A stretch of DNA of 64,000 nucleotides from CAZWBR01 sp964632305 (GCA_964632305.1 CAZWBR010000016.1:1-64000); one strand, 5' to 3'; numbered from the stretch's first letter, positions 16,094 through 24,615 are shown. Translations and numbers: made by a program. Notes: generated from the sequence alone by a model not told the origin.

Positions 16094-16942
16094 ATGGTAT
16101 CGGATTACCGTTGTTTTTTTTGTATCGCCCGGGCTTTTGAACGGTTGATTGACAAGGAGGATTTAACCAGACAGGATAAAGAGCTGTTAACGCGTCAGTT
16201 TATTGGCGGATATCAAAAAATGGGGCAGGATTTTTCGGCCCCCCTGCTTTCGAGAGAGATGCACCACGCATTGAAACAGTGTACGAAAAACGGTGATCCC
16301 TATAAAGCGATCAAGAGGCAGAGCAATGATATGGTCTTAAGTATGTATCCCGACCTGAAACGACGGGTGATCGAGTCGGAGAACCCGTTTGAGATGGCGT
16401 TGCGGTTGTCTGTCGCGGGGAATATCATTGATTATGCCGTTGGCGATTATTTCGATCTTTGGGCGACAATTGATCAGGTGTTAACGCGTGATATTGCCAT
16501 TGATCATTCACTGGCACTGAAGAGCGCGGTACAGCGAGCGGGTAAGGTGCTTTTCCTGGGGGATAACGCGGGTGAGATCGTCTTTGATAAGATACTGATC
16601 GAGACTCTGATGCATCCTCAGTTAACCTATGCGGTACGGGGGGAGCCCGTAATCAATGATGCCACAAGGGATGATGCCGTTTATGTCGGGATGGATCATG
16701 TGGCCGATTTGATCGATAATGGCTATGATGCTCCTTCGACGATAACTGAAAAGTGTTCGTCGGCTTTTCAGGCGGCCTTCGACCAGGCTGATGTGATCAT
16801 CTCCAAGGGTCAGGGTAACCTGGAGGGTCTGCTGCATAAGACCGATAAAGAGGTTTATTTTTTACTTATGGTTAAATGCGAGGTGATTGCCGATGCTTTA
16901 GGGGTGAGTAAAGGTGATTTTGTTGTAAAAAGAGTGAATTGA
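16094..16942 (+). CDS. DUF89 damage-control phosphatase family protein
   Basis: The protein of about 282 aa has the DUF89 architecture: an N-terminal Cys-containing segment (DYRCFFCIARAF), NPFEMALRLSVAGNIIDY, then the metal-site motif FLGDNAGEIVFDK and INDATRDDA, and a late ADVIISKGQGNLEGL. DUF89 enzymes are metal-dependent phosphatases proposed to remove damaged or overflow phosphometabolites. ATG 16094 has a purine-rich leader; a 10-residue longer form from 16064 overlapping the NifX-like gene is possible. Its place beside cluster-carrier and ATPase genes is common in anaerobes but unexplained. Confidence 0.82.
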   Translation: MVSDYRCFFCIARAFERLIDKEDLTRQDKELLTRQFIGGYQKMGQDFSAPLLSREMHHALKQCTKNGDPYKAIKRQSNDMVLSMYPDLKRRVIESENPFEMALRLSVAGNIIDYAVGDYFDLWATIDQVLTRDIAIDHSLALKSAVQRAGKVLFLGDNAGEIVFDKILIETLMHPQLTYAVRGEPVINDATRDDAVYVGMDHVADLIDNGYDAPSTITEKCSSAFQAAFDQADVIISKGQGNLEGLLHKTDKEVYFLLMVKCEVIADALGVSKGDFVVKRVN

Positions 16943-16947
16943 AAAGG

Positions 16948-17814
16948 ATGAGAATAGCGATAGCCAGCGGGAAAGGAGGGACCGGGAAGACCCTGGTTTC
17001 GACCAATCTGTTTTGGAGCGCGCAGGAAGCAGGAGTGCCGGTGACCCTTGTCGATTGTGATGCGGAGGAGCCGAACGTGACTGAATTTGTGACCGGCGAT
17101 TTAACCTGTTCGAAGCAGGTTGAGCAGAAGGTTCCGGTGATTGATTCCGATGTCTGTCATTTTTGTGGTAAATGTTTTGAGTATTGCAACTATAATGCCA
17201 TCGTTTATCTACCCACGGAAAGGTTTATCCGGGTTGTTGAAGATTTGTGTCACGATTGCGGGGCCTGTTCCGTGGCGTGTCGATATGGGGCGATCACGGA
17301 GAGACCTAAGCTATTGGGATTCGCGAAACAGATGAGCATGAATGGCAATGCCGAACTGGTGGAGGCGCGGGCCGAGGTTGGCGTTTATTCACCGGTGGCC
17401 GTTATCCGGGAGGCGATTGGCCAGGCCGATAGCCGTTATTTGGCGATCTATGATTCCCCACCCGGGATATCCTGTCCGTTTATTGCCACGGTCGACCTTG
17501 CCGATTACGTGGTTTTGGTGACAGAACCGACACCCTTTGGATTGAATGATTTAAAACTTTCGGTGGAGACGCTTCAAGGGATGAGCAAACCTTTCGGGGT
17601 GATCATCAACCGTGCCGGGTTGGGCGACCGGGTAATGTACGAATGGCTGGAACAGCAACAGATTCAGTTGTTGCTTGAAATTCCGTTTGATCGGGAGATA
17701 GCCCGCATCTATTCGGAAGGGAAGATTCTGGCCGAGGAGCAACCTCAATACCGGGCGCTTTTTACCGATTTAATTAAACGTATCGAAAATCAGCGAAAAG
17801 AATGGCAGAGATAG
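16948..17814 (+). CDS. MinD-superfamily P-loop ATPase with inserted ferredoxin domain (COG1149), copy 1
   Basis: The 288-aa protein has the deviant Walker A GKGGTGKT at 8-15. Two [4Fe-4S] motifs are inserted at C70/73/76/80 and C101/104/107/111, and the remaining ATPase core includes SPPGISCPF and VTEPTPFGLND. This layout is COG1149, related to Mrp/Nbp35 scaffolds and to NifH/BchL. ATG 16948 is preferred to a TTG 9 nt upstream because the P-loop strand starts immediately. It is followed by a paralogue that overlaps it by 13 nt, so the two probably work as a heterodimer that loads, carries or reduces a metal cluster. Exact function is unknown. Confidence 0.87.
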   Translation: MRIAIASGKGGTGKTLVSTNLFWSAQEAGVPVTLVDCDAEEPNVTEFVTGDLTCSKQVEQKVPVIDSDVCHFCGKCFEYCNYNAIVYLPTERFIRVVEDLCHDCGACSVACRYGAITERPKLLGFAKQMSMNGNAELVEARAEVGVYSPVAVIREAIGQADSRYLAIYDSPPGISCPFIATVDLADYVVLVTEPTPFGLNDLKLSVETLQGMSKPFGVIINRAGLGDRVMYEWLEQQQIQLLLEIPFDREIARIYSEGKILAEEQPQYRALFTDLIKRIENQRKEWQR

Positions 17815-18668
17815 TAGTGTTAAGTGGTAAGGGGGGAACTGGAAAGACCAGTCTGAGTGCGGCATTTGCTACTCTGGGGGAACGTGTCGTCGTCGCTGAT
17901 TGTGATGTTGATGCCGCCAATCTCTGGTTAATCCTTCAGCCCGATAATTTTCGTCAGGAGCGATTTGTTACCGGCCATAAAGCCGTGATTGACCGTGAGA
18001 AATGCAGTAACTGCGGGTTATGCCAAGAGTATTGCCGGTTTGGAGCGATCGGCCGGGCAGACGGCCTGGTGACCATCCATGAGACTTCGTGCGATGGGTG
18101 TAAGCTGTGTACCAGGATTTGTCCGACACAGGCGATATCGATGATCGCGAGCGATCAGAGTCGATGGTTTATCGGGGAGTACCGGAATGGCAAGATGGTT
18201 CATGCGCGACTGGCCCCGGGAGAGGAGAATTCGGGGAAACTGGTCAATGTGGTTCGGGAACAGGCCCGGATACAGGCCAGAGAGAAAGGATTGGATACTG
18301 TCATCATTGATGGTCCCCCCGGGACTGGATGTCCGGTGATTTCGTCGGTAACCGGAGCGAATAAAGTGATTATCGTGACCGAACCTACCGGTTCGGGATT
18401 TCACGATCTAAAACGAATTATAGAGTTGGTTTCCAACTTTAAGATTAGGCCATATGTCGTGGTCAATAAATATGACCTGAACCGATTGGTGACCGATCAA
18501 GTTGTTGGTTGGTGCCAGGCTGCCGGGATCCCGGTAGTCGGGAAGCTGGCTTTTGACGAAGCGGTCGTTGAGGCCATGGTTCATTGCAAAAGTATTGCCG
18601 AGTGGCAGCCGGAATCGGAGACCACACAGGAAATAATACGGATTTGGAATAACGTTAATGCAGATTGA
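17802..18668 (+). CDS. MinD-superfamily P-loop ATPase with inserted ferredoxin domain (COG1149), copy 2
   Basis: The 288-aa paralogue has GKGGTGKT at 9-16, the inserted clusters at C68/71/74/78 and C97/100/103/107 (CSNCGLCQEYC, CDGCKLCTRIC), and DGPPGTGCPV and VTEPTGSGFHD in the core. The reading frame overlaps copy 1 by 13 nt. Twin COG1149 genes in tandem are a recurring arrangement in anaerobes. The radical SAM gene starts 2 nt after its stop. Confidence 0.87.
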   Translation: MAEIVVLSGKGGTGKTSLSAAFATLGERVVVADCDVDAANLWLILQPDNFRQERFVTGHKAVIDREKCSNCGLCQEYCRFGAIGRADGLVTIHETSCDGCKLCTRICPTQAISMIASDQSRWFIGEYRNGKMVHARLAPGEENSGKLVNVVREQARIQAREKGLDTVIIDGPPGTGCPVISSVTGANKVIIVTEPTGSGFHDLKRIIELVSNFKIRPYVVVNKYDLNRLVTDQVVGWCQAAGIPVVGKLAFDEAVVEAMVHCKSIAEWQPESETTQEIIRIWNNVNAD

Positions 18669-18670
18669 TC

Positions 18671-19609
18671 ATGATCAGTTATGGACCGGTACCCTCGCGC
18701 AGATTAGGGCGCAGTTTGGGAATCAATAATATTCCTTCGGTGAAGGTGTGTCCCTATTCCTGCATCTATTGTCAGGTAGGGTTGACCCGTCACTTAAGTA
18801 CCGTGAGGGAAGATCTTTATGATACTGAAGTGGTTTTTACGGAAGTGAGTCAACATCTTTCAAAACTGAAGGAGCAAGAACTTCCTGATTATCTGACTAT
18901 CGTGGCGAATGGAGAGCCAACCCTTGACCGTAATTTAGGGAAGACGATTGCACGGTTGAAAAATTTGAATATTCCGGTAGCTGTTATAACTAATGCAGCG
19001 TTATTGTGGCAGGAAGAGGTTCGTGTCGATTTAAACCTTGCCGACTGGGTATCGGTAAAGGTTGACACTGCTGACCGTGACGTTTGGAAAGTTCTCAACC
19101 GGCCAAATAAAGGATTGGATTTTAATGTCTGCGAGCAGGGTTTACTTCAGTTCTCTTCAGAGTATCAGGGTAAGTTGGCGACCGAAACAATGTTGGTGGC
19201 AGGGGTAAACGACGCTACGGATCATTTATACCAAACTGCAGAACTGGTGGCAAGGGTGAAGCCTTCAGTGGCTTATATCTCTGTTCCTACCCGACCACCT
19301 TCCCTGTCGACCGTTCGGCCACCGGATGAATCGGTCATTAATGAAGCTTATCAAATCTATACAGTAAGAGGTTTGAAAACAGAATTGTTACTGGGATTCG
19401 AAGGGGTTAAGATTGGTTATACCGGTAATGCCCTAGAAGACATCCTGAATACCTGCTCTGTTCATCCTTTGCGGGAAGACGCTATGACTAAATTACTTGA
19501 AAGGGATCATGCGGAGATGTATTTGTTGGAATCACTGATCAATGGCGGTTATATTCAAAGGGTTACCTACCAGCACAACAGATTCTATATTCGAAAATTT
19601 CATGTTTAA
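18671..19609 (+). CDS. radical SAM protein, COG0731-like, with C-terminal winged-helix-like segment
   Basis: The 312-aa protein starts MISYGPVPSRRLGRSLGINN and has the radical SAM cluster motif CPYSCIYC with C27, C31, C34. ANGEPTLDRN (the GE motif) and a TIM-barrel segment (VSVKVDTADR) follow. Its C-terminal 90 residues look like a winged helix (LLERDHAEMYLLESLINGGY). COG0731 members include TYW1 relatives and many uncharacterised enzymes. ATG 18671 is preferred to a TTG at 18665. Adjacent to cluster-carrier ATPases, it could modify a cofactor, protein or tRNA; the substrate cannot be read from sequence. Confidence 0.83.
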   Translation: MISYGPVPSRRLGRSLGINNIPSVKVCPYSCIYCQVGLTRHLSTVREDLYDTEVVFTEVSQHLSKLKEQELPDYLTIVANGEPTLDRNLGKTIARLKNLNIPVAVITNAALLWQEEVRVDLNLADWVSVKVDTADRDVWKVLNRPNKGLDFNVCEQGLLQFSSEYQGKLATETMLVAGVNDATDHLYQTAELVARVKPSVAYISVPTRPPSLSTVRPPDESVINEAYQIYTVRGLKTELLLGFEGVKIGYTGNALEDILNTCSVHPLREDAMTKLLERDHAEMYLLESLINGGYIQRVTYQHNRFYIRKFHV

Positions 19610-19613
19610 TGTA

Positions 19614-20210
19614 ATGGTTATTGATATTGTAAAATATGGTTCGTCTGTTCTTCGCCGGAAATGTGTTGAATTGACACCGGAGGAGCAAATCGATCAACTT
19701 ATTGGCGATCTTTTTGAAACCGTCAAAAAAGCGGGAGGGATCGGATTGGCCGCGCCTCAAATTGGCTTGTCGAAGCAAATTTTTGTAATCGATACCTCCC
19801 CGTTGAAAAGTGCGGATCCTTCTATTGAGGAGGTTCAGGCTGTCTATATCAACCCGCGGATTGTTTGGAGGAGCGCTGAGCGGGCTGTTTACAGGGAAGG
19901 CTGTCTTAGTGTTCCGGGGATATTTGCCGATATTGAACGTCCGGAGAGGATAAGGGTGAGTTATCGGGATGAACAATTTGCAGAGCAGGAGAAAGAGCTT
20001 AACGGGGTGGTCGCACGGATATTTCAGCACGAATATGACCATCTGAAAGGAATCCTGTTTATCGACAGGATGAGTTTTTTAAGGAAAAAATTTCTGTCAT
20101 GCAAACTGAAGGAGATCAGGAAACAATCAAAATATAATATAAAGTTATCATGGATAAGAGCGATGCTATCAAAAAAACAAAATTACCTGATGTTGCAAAC
20201 ATTATCGTAG
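19614..20210 (+). CDS. def: peptide deformylase
   Basis: The 198-aa enzyme has the three deformylase motifs GIGLAAPQIG (42-51), EGCLSVPG (95-102, metal ligand C97) and QHEYDHLKG (138-146, with H139, E140, H143). It removes the N-formyl group from nascent proteins using Fe2+ or a similar metal. ATG 19614 is preferred; ATG 19602 would overlap the radical SAM gene by 8 nt. The C-terminus runs 61 nt into the next gene in another frame, giving about 20 extra residues beyond the usual end. A deformylase inside this cluster is unexpected and could be a second copy. Confidence 0.9.
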   Translation: MVIDIVKYGSSVLRRKCVELTPEEQIDQLIGDLFETVKKAGGIGLAAPQIGLSKQIFVIDTSPLKSADPSIEEVQAVYINPRIVWRSAERAVYREGCLSVPGIFADIERPERIRVSYRDEQFAEQEKELNGVVARIFQHEYDHLKGILFIDRMSFLRKKFLSCKLKEIRKQSKYNIKLSWIRAMLSKKQNYLMLQTLS

Positions 20211-20971
20211 TCGCCTCGGGTAAGGGAGGAGTCGGTAAATCGACGATAGCCGCGGGTTTGGCCATATCGTTGGCTAAGGAGGGGTATGAAACGGGACTGT
20301 TGGATGCCGATATTTACGGTCCGTCGATCCCTACTCTTTTTGCCCTGGAGGATGGTCTACCCGGTGGTTGTGAGGTTGACGGGAAAAAGATGATTCTCCC
20401 CAAGGTTCGTTTTGGAATCAAGATCATGTCGATCGGTTTTTTTATTGATCCACGTCAGGCGATGTTGTGGAGAGGACCGATGGCCTCGAAAGGGGTAATG
20501 CAGTTGATTACTGAGACAAACTGGGGTAAACTGGATTACCTGATTATCGATACACCTCCCGGAACAGGTGATATTCATCTGACCTTGCTCCAGCAGTTTG
20601 AAATTTCAGGGGCCTTGATCGTTACTACGCCACAGGCCATTGCGATCGATGATGTGCAGAAAGCCATTGTGATGTACCGGAATGAACATGTCGGTGTCCC
20701 GGTTTTGGGAATTGTGGAAAACATGTCGTGGTTCACGCCCTCAAAACATCAGGAGGAGCGCTATTTTCTTTTTGGACAAGGTGGAGGGAAAAGACTGGCT
20801 GAGGCTTTTCAGATCCCCCTGCTGGCTCAAATCCCGATGGACGAAACTATTTGTGCCAGTTGTGATGATGGGAAGCTGAACGGATTATTTAAGAGCGATG
20901 AAGTGAGAAGGGGTTTCAGTGAATTGGTCGACGGGGTTCTCGAGAAGACACAAATCGGAGAACGCCGGTAG
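20150..20971 (+). CDS. mrp: Mrp/ApbC-type Fe-S carrier ATPase, short form
   Basis: The 273-aa protein has Walker A GKGGVGKST at 24-32, DADIYGPSIP, the catalytic DTPPGTGDIHL region and VENMSWFTPSK with FGQGGGKRLAE. This is the Mrp/Nbp35 family as found in Bacteroidota, but without the N-terminal DUF59/MIP18 domain and without the CPHC-type motif usual after VENM. Mrp ATPases hold and transfer Fe-S clusters. The start lies inside the end of def, and no other nearby start keeps the P-loop. It is the third MinD-type ATPase in this cluster. Confidence 0.85.
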   Translation: MDKSDAIKKTKLPDVANIIVVASGKGGVGKSTIAAGLAISLAKEGYETGLLDADIYGPSIPTLFALEDGLPGGCEVDGKKMILPKVRFGIKIMSIGFFIDPRQAMLWRGPMASKGVMQLITETNWGKLDYLIIDTPPGTGDIHLTLLQQFEISGALIVTTPQAIAIDDVQKAIVMYRNEHVGVPVLGIVENMSWFTPSKHQEERYFLFGQGGGKRLAEAFQIPLLAQIPMDETICASCDDGKLNGLFKSDEVRRGFSELVDGVLEKTQIGERR

Positions 20972-21215
20972 AGATCGTTTTTCAGGATGGGCATCCCATT
21001 CAGGCGTAGATTACCTTAAAGGCGAGGTTGAAAGCTTAACGGGTAAATGGTTGCTGGGATGGTGCTCTCTTCCTTATTTCAGAGAAGAACAGTCGTTGAT
21101 TCATGAGGTAGAGACCAGGTTCACTTTTGTGGAATAGGATCGTGAAGACATGGTGTTGAATAAGATTCTTTTTATTGGCAATGAGCAATACCAACAAAAA
21201 ATATTAAATTAGAAG
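20972..21215. other. spacer with an unassigned + strand reading frame
   Basis: A frame open to 21137 shows a protein-like stretch (residues such as FSGWASHSGVDYLKGEVESL then LLGWCSLPYF), but it lacks a clear start outside mrp and matches nothing I recognise. Otherwise the 244-bp spacer is featureless. Confidence 0.3.
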
Positions 21216-21653
21216 ATGACAAAACAAGAGGTGGTTGATAAAGCAAAGTTATTGTTTGATGAGGGTTATGCCTGTTCACAATCAGTCCTTTTGGCCTTTT
21301 CGGATCAATTTGATCTGGATGAACGGACGGCGAAACTGATTGCCTCAACTTTTGGAGGTGGTATGGGCCGTTTACGTCAGAAGTGCGGGGCAGTAACAGG
21401 TGGATTCATGGTTTTAGGCTTGAAATATGGTAATTCTGATCCTAAAGATATGGAAACCAAATTGGCGGCTTACCGAAAAGTGCGGGAGTTGAACCATAAG
21501 GTAGAAGCGATCCATGGATGCAGCAATTGCGGGGAGATACTCAAGAAGTTTGCTTCGGAGCAAGAAGTGGAAGAGCGTAAGCATCACAAGATTATCTGCC
21601 GTAAGTTGGTAAGCGATGTTGCTGAGCAACTATACGATATGATTAATGATTAA
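21216..21653 (+). CDS. C_GCAxxG_C_C family redox protein
   Basis: The 145-aa protein has the family cysteine pattern: GYACSQSV (C20), KCGAVTGG (C57), GCSNCGEI (C102, C105) and IICRKLV (C128). It also shows FGGGMGRLRQ. The family is of unknown function; it is found in anaerobes and probably binds a metal cluster or performs a redox reaction. It lies 15 nt upstream of the CoA-disulfide-reductase-like gene and upstream of the Hdr-like genes, fitting a redox module. Confidence 0.85.
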   Translation: MTKQEVVDKAKLLFDEGYACSQSVLLAFSDQFDLDERTAKLIASTFGGGMGRLRQKCGAVTGGFMVLGLKYGNSDPKDMETKLAAYRKVRELNHKVEAIHGCSNCGEILKKFASEQEVEERKHHKIICRKLVSDVAEQLYDMIND

Positions 21654-21668
21654 CTAAAATTAAAGACG

Positions 21669-23363
21669 ATGAATCCGAAACGAATTATTGTAATTGGAGG
21701 ATCGGCGGCCGGGCCCAAGGCTGCTTCGAGAGCACGCCGTATGGATGAAAATGCTGAGATCACGATTTTTCAGAAGGCTTCGGACCTTTCGATGGCCTCC
21801 TGTGGTTATCCATATTACATCGGAGGATTCTTTGATGATCGGGACCAACTGTTGTGCTCACCGGCTGGCGTGGTACGTGATTCCAGATTTTTTTGGAATG
21901 CGAAGAAGATCACGACGCGGGTCAATACCGAAGTCACCTCGATCGACCGGGCGCGTAAAACGATTGAATATCGTGATTTAATCACAGGGGAAAATGGAAG
22001 TGCCGAATATGATAAGCTGGTCATCGCTATGGGGGCAACACCACGAAAGCCTCCGGTAGCCGGGATAGAGTTGGAAGGGGTTACCACGCTTCAGTCGTTG
22101 CCCGATGCCGATTATTTACGGAAAGTGCACGATGAAGGGACGATCCGTAAAGCGGTGGTCATCGGCGGCGGGTTGATCGGAATCGAGACCTGCGAAGCGC
22201 TTCATCTGGCCGGGATTGAGATCACCCTGATTGAATTGTTGCCTCAGTTGCTCACTTTTCTGGATAAGAAGATGGCCAAGCTGGTGGAGAAATATGTCAT
22301 GACCAAGGCTAATGTGATCTTGGAGAATGGAGTTTCTTCTTTTATCGGGGAGAACGGAAAACTGACCGCGGTAAGGTTGCAGAATGGAACGGAAATTCCT
22401 TGTGAGTTGGCGGTTATCGCCGTTGGTGTGATCCCCAATACCGGATTGGCCGTCAGGGCCGGTTTACCGGTTGGACAAACGGGAGGCCTTAAGGTGAATG
22501 AATATATGCAGACCCTTGATCCCGATATATATGCCGTGGGGGACTGTGTGGAAATTCCGCATCTTATCACCGGAAATACGGTACATGCCCCCTATGGGGA
22601 TTTGGCCAACCTTCAGGGCCGGGTAGCTGGCGAAAACGTGATCTCGGGCAACGTGGCCAAATTTCAGGGAACCATCCAAACTGGAATCTGTAAGGTGTTT
22701 GACTATGGTGTTGGAGCTACCGGGTTGTCGAAAAAGAATTGCCTTAAAGCAGGCTTTTCCGATATTGAAACGGTGGTGAACGCCAGTCTCGATAAACCTG
22801 GGTTTATGCAGGGAAAATTGTTGATTACTAAACTTATCGCTGAGAGGAAGAGTGGTCTGATTTTAGGGGCCCAAGTAATCGGTCCCGGTGATGTGAGTAA
22901 ACAGGTCGCGATTTGGGCGATGGCCATCAAAGGAAAGCTTACCGTTGAAGATATGATTAATGCCGATCTTCCCTATGCTCCGCCTTATTCATTAGCCATT
23001 GATCATAGCATTGCCACGGCCCATATATTACAGAACAAGTTACGTGGTTTATTTTCCGGTCTTTCCTCCGAGCAGTTGCGTGAGAAGTTGAAGGCAGGGG
23101 AGCCGATGGTGCTGTTGGATGTCCGTAATCCGAATGAATATGAACAGATGAGGCTGGGCATTGGCGAGAAACTGATCCCGTTGGGACAGTTGCGTAAACG
23201 GATCGATGAGTTGCCGGAGGATAAGAACAGTGAGATTATCACTTGGTGTAAGATCTCCTTACGGGGTTACGAGGCGGCCCTTATCCTTCGGGCCAATGGT
23301 TACAGCAATGTAAAAGTGCTGGAAGGCGGCATAATGGCATGGCCATATAAAAGGGAGAAATAA
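21669..23363 (+). CDS. FAD/NAD(P)H disulfide oxidoreductase with C-terminal rhodanese domain (CoA-disulfide reductase-like)
   Basis: The 564-aa fusion starts with the FAD site GGSAAGPKAA (10-19) and has the single redox cysteine of CoA-disulfide reductases and NADH oxidases in MASCGYPYYIGG (C45). A second nucleotide site GGGLIGIETCEAL, the FAD-binding DIYAVGDC and a dimerisation domain follow. The last 100 residues are a rhodanese domain (LLDVRNPNEYEQ, catalytic C527 in WCKISLRG, GGIMAW). Such fusions reduce CoA disulfides or persulfides with NAD(P)H. It ends 3 nt before the HdrC-like gene and may pass electrons to it, replacing HdrA as flavin subunit; this is inference. Confidence 0.88.
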   Translation: MNPKRIIVIGGSAAGPKAASRARRMDENAEITIFQKASDLSMASCGYPYYIGGFFDDRDQLLCSPAGVVRDSRFFWNAKKITTRVNTEVTSIDRARKTIEYRDLITGENGSAEYDKLVIAMGATPRKPPVAGIELEGVTTLQSLPDADYLRKVHDEGTIRKAVVIGGGLIGIETCEALHLAGIEITLIELLPQLLTFLDKKMAKLVEKYVMTKANVILENGVSSFIGENGKLTAVRLQNGTEIPCELAVIAVGVIPNTGLAVRAGLPVGQTGGLKVNEYMQTLDPDIYAVGDCVEIPHLITGNTVHAPYGDLANLQGRVAGENVISGNVAKFQGTIQTGICKVFDYGVGATGLSKKNCLKAGFSDIETVVNASLDKPGFMQGKLLITKLIAERKSGLILGAQVIGPGDVSKQVAIWAMAIKGKLTVEDMINADLPYAPPYSLAIDHSIATAHILQNKLRGLFSGLSSEQLREKLKAGEPMVLLDVRNPNEYEQMRLGIGEKLIPLGQLRKRIDELPEDKNSEIITWCKISLRGYEAALILRANGYSNVKVLEGGIMAWPYKREK

Positions 23364-23366
23364 AAG

Positions 23367-24062
23367 ATGAATCTCTTCAGTGAATTGCGGAGCGATATCC
23401 GGTTTATAGAGGGTTTAAACAACTGTATCAATTGTGGGGTATGCACGGCTATTTGTCCGGCTGCTGCCGTTTATGACTATGACCCCAGGGTGATCATGGA
23501 TATCGTGCAGGGTGGCGATGAGGCTGAACTTGAGCGACTATTAAAGAGCGATACGATCTGGTATTGCGGCGAATGTCTGTCGTGTAAGACGCGGTGTCCA
23601 AGAGGCAATGCTCCCGGTTATATTATCCAGTCGTTAAGGGCTTTGTCGATCAGGAGCGGACTTTATATGGAGAGTAAGGAAGGTCCTAAACAGTTGGCCC
23701 TGAAACGTACAGTTGGCGATCATATCCTGAAGTATGGTTATTGTGTATATATCGACGAGGTAGATACGGGCCTGTATCCGGAGCAGGGACCGGTCTGGGA
23801 GTGGTTCAGGCAAAACCGGGAAGAGGTTCTGAAACGCCTTGGAGCAAGCTATCGGCAGGATCGGAGCGGTACCTTGCGTCAGATTCCACGGGAGTCGCTT
23901 GAAGATTTGAAAAAGCTCTTTGATGCCACCGGAGCAACCGAGAGTTTCGAAAAGATGGAAATCGCCGCCTTCCTGAAAGCTGATGAATTAAATATTGAAT
24001 TTAAACAGAACGGGAAGGATGCCTACTTCGAATACCTGTATAACGGGGAGGAGAAGGAATAA
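23367..24062 (+). CDS. HdrC-like [4Fe-4S] protein
   Basis: The 231-aa protein binds two clusters: CINCGVCTAIC (C20, C23, C26, C30) and CGECLSCKTRC (C67, C70, C73, C77). This is the heterodisulfide reductase subunit C pattern. The C-terminal 150 residues form an extension with no membrane helix that I cannot assign. It is separated from the HdrB-like gene by a cobalamin adenosyltransferase gene. It probably shuttles electrons between the flavoprotein upstream and the HdrB-like subunit; the terminal acceptor is unknown. Confidence 0.85.
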   Translation: MNLFSELRSDIRFIEGLNNCINCGVCTAICPAAAVYDYDPRVIMDIVQGGDEAELERLLKSDTIWYCGECLSCKTRCPRGNAPGYIIQSLRALSIRSGLYMESKEGPKQLALKRTVGDHILKYGYCVYIDEVDTGLYPEQGPVWEWFRQNREEVLKRLGASYRQDRSGTLRQIPRESLEDLKKLFDATGATESFEKMEIAAFLKADELNIEFKQNGKDAYFEYLYNGEEKE

Positions 24063-24090
24063 GGGGGTGTATGATTGTATTGGATTAACA

Positions 24091-24615
24091 ATGTTGGGAA
24101 TGAAAGGTTTTGTACAGGTCTACACCGGAAATGGGAAAGGGAAGAGCACTGCTGCGCTGGGATTGGCTTTAAGAGCGGTGGGAGCCGGTAAACGGGTCTA
24201 TTTTGCCCAGTTTGTTAAGGGAAAACCCTACTCTGAGATGAAGGCAATCAAACTATTGAGCCCGTCTATCGAGTTATGTCAATATGGGCGTGGCTGTTTC
24301 ATCTATGATGAACCTAGTCCGGACGATATTGAGGCCGCCCGCAACGGATTGGCTGAAGCTGCCCGTATCATCGGGAAAGGAGCTTATGATCTGGTTGTTC
24401 TGGACGAAGCAACGATAGCTGTTTACTTTCATCTATTTACGACCCGGGAGTTGATAGATGTAATTAGGAAGAAACCTGAAACAATGGAAATAGTGGTGAC
24501 GGGGCGTTATGCGTCGGAAGAGCTGATTGACTTTGCCGATCTGGTCACTGAGATGAAAGAGATCAAACATTATTATACTTTGGGGATAGAAGCACGGGAA
24601 GGAATTGAATTTTGA
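24091..24615 (+). CDS. cobO: CobO/BtuR-type corrinoid adenosyltransferase (copy 2)
   Basis: The protein of about 174 aa has the P-loop GNGKGKST and AALGLALRAVG, LVVLDEATIAVYF, VTGRYASEELI and EMKEIKHYYTLGI-type C-terminus (ends GIEAREGIEF, like copy 1). ATG 24091 and ATG 24100 are both possible starts. It lies between HdrC- and HdrB-like genes, not with the B12 operon 12 kb away. CobO needs cob(I)alamin, made by very low-potential reduction, so a link to the neighbouring electron carriers is attractive but unproven. It could alternatively be a specialist for another corrinoid or an enzyme-bound cofactor. Confidence 0.87.
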   Translation: MLGMKGFVQVYTGNGKGKSTAALGLALRAVGAGKRVYFAQFVKGKPYSEMKAIKLLSPSIELCQYGRGCFIYDEPSPDDIEAARNGLAEAARIIGKGAYDLVVLDEATIAVYFHLFTTRELIDVIRKKPETMEIVVTGRYASEELIDFADLVTEMKEIKHYYTLGIEAREGIEF

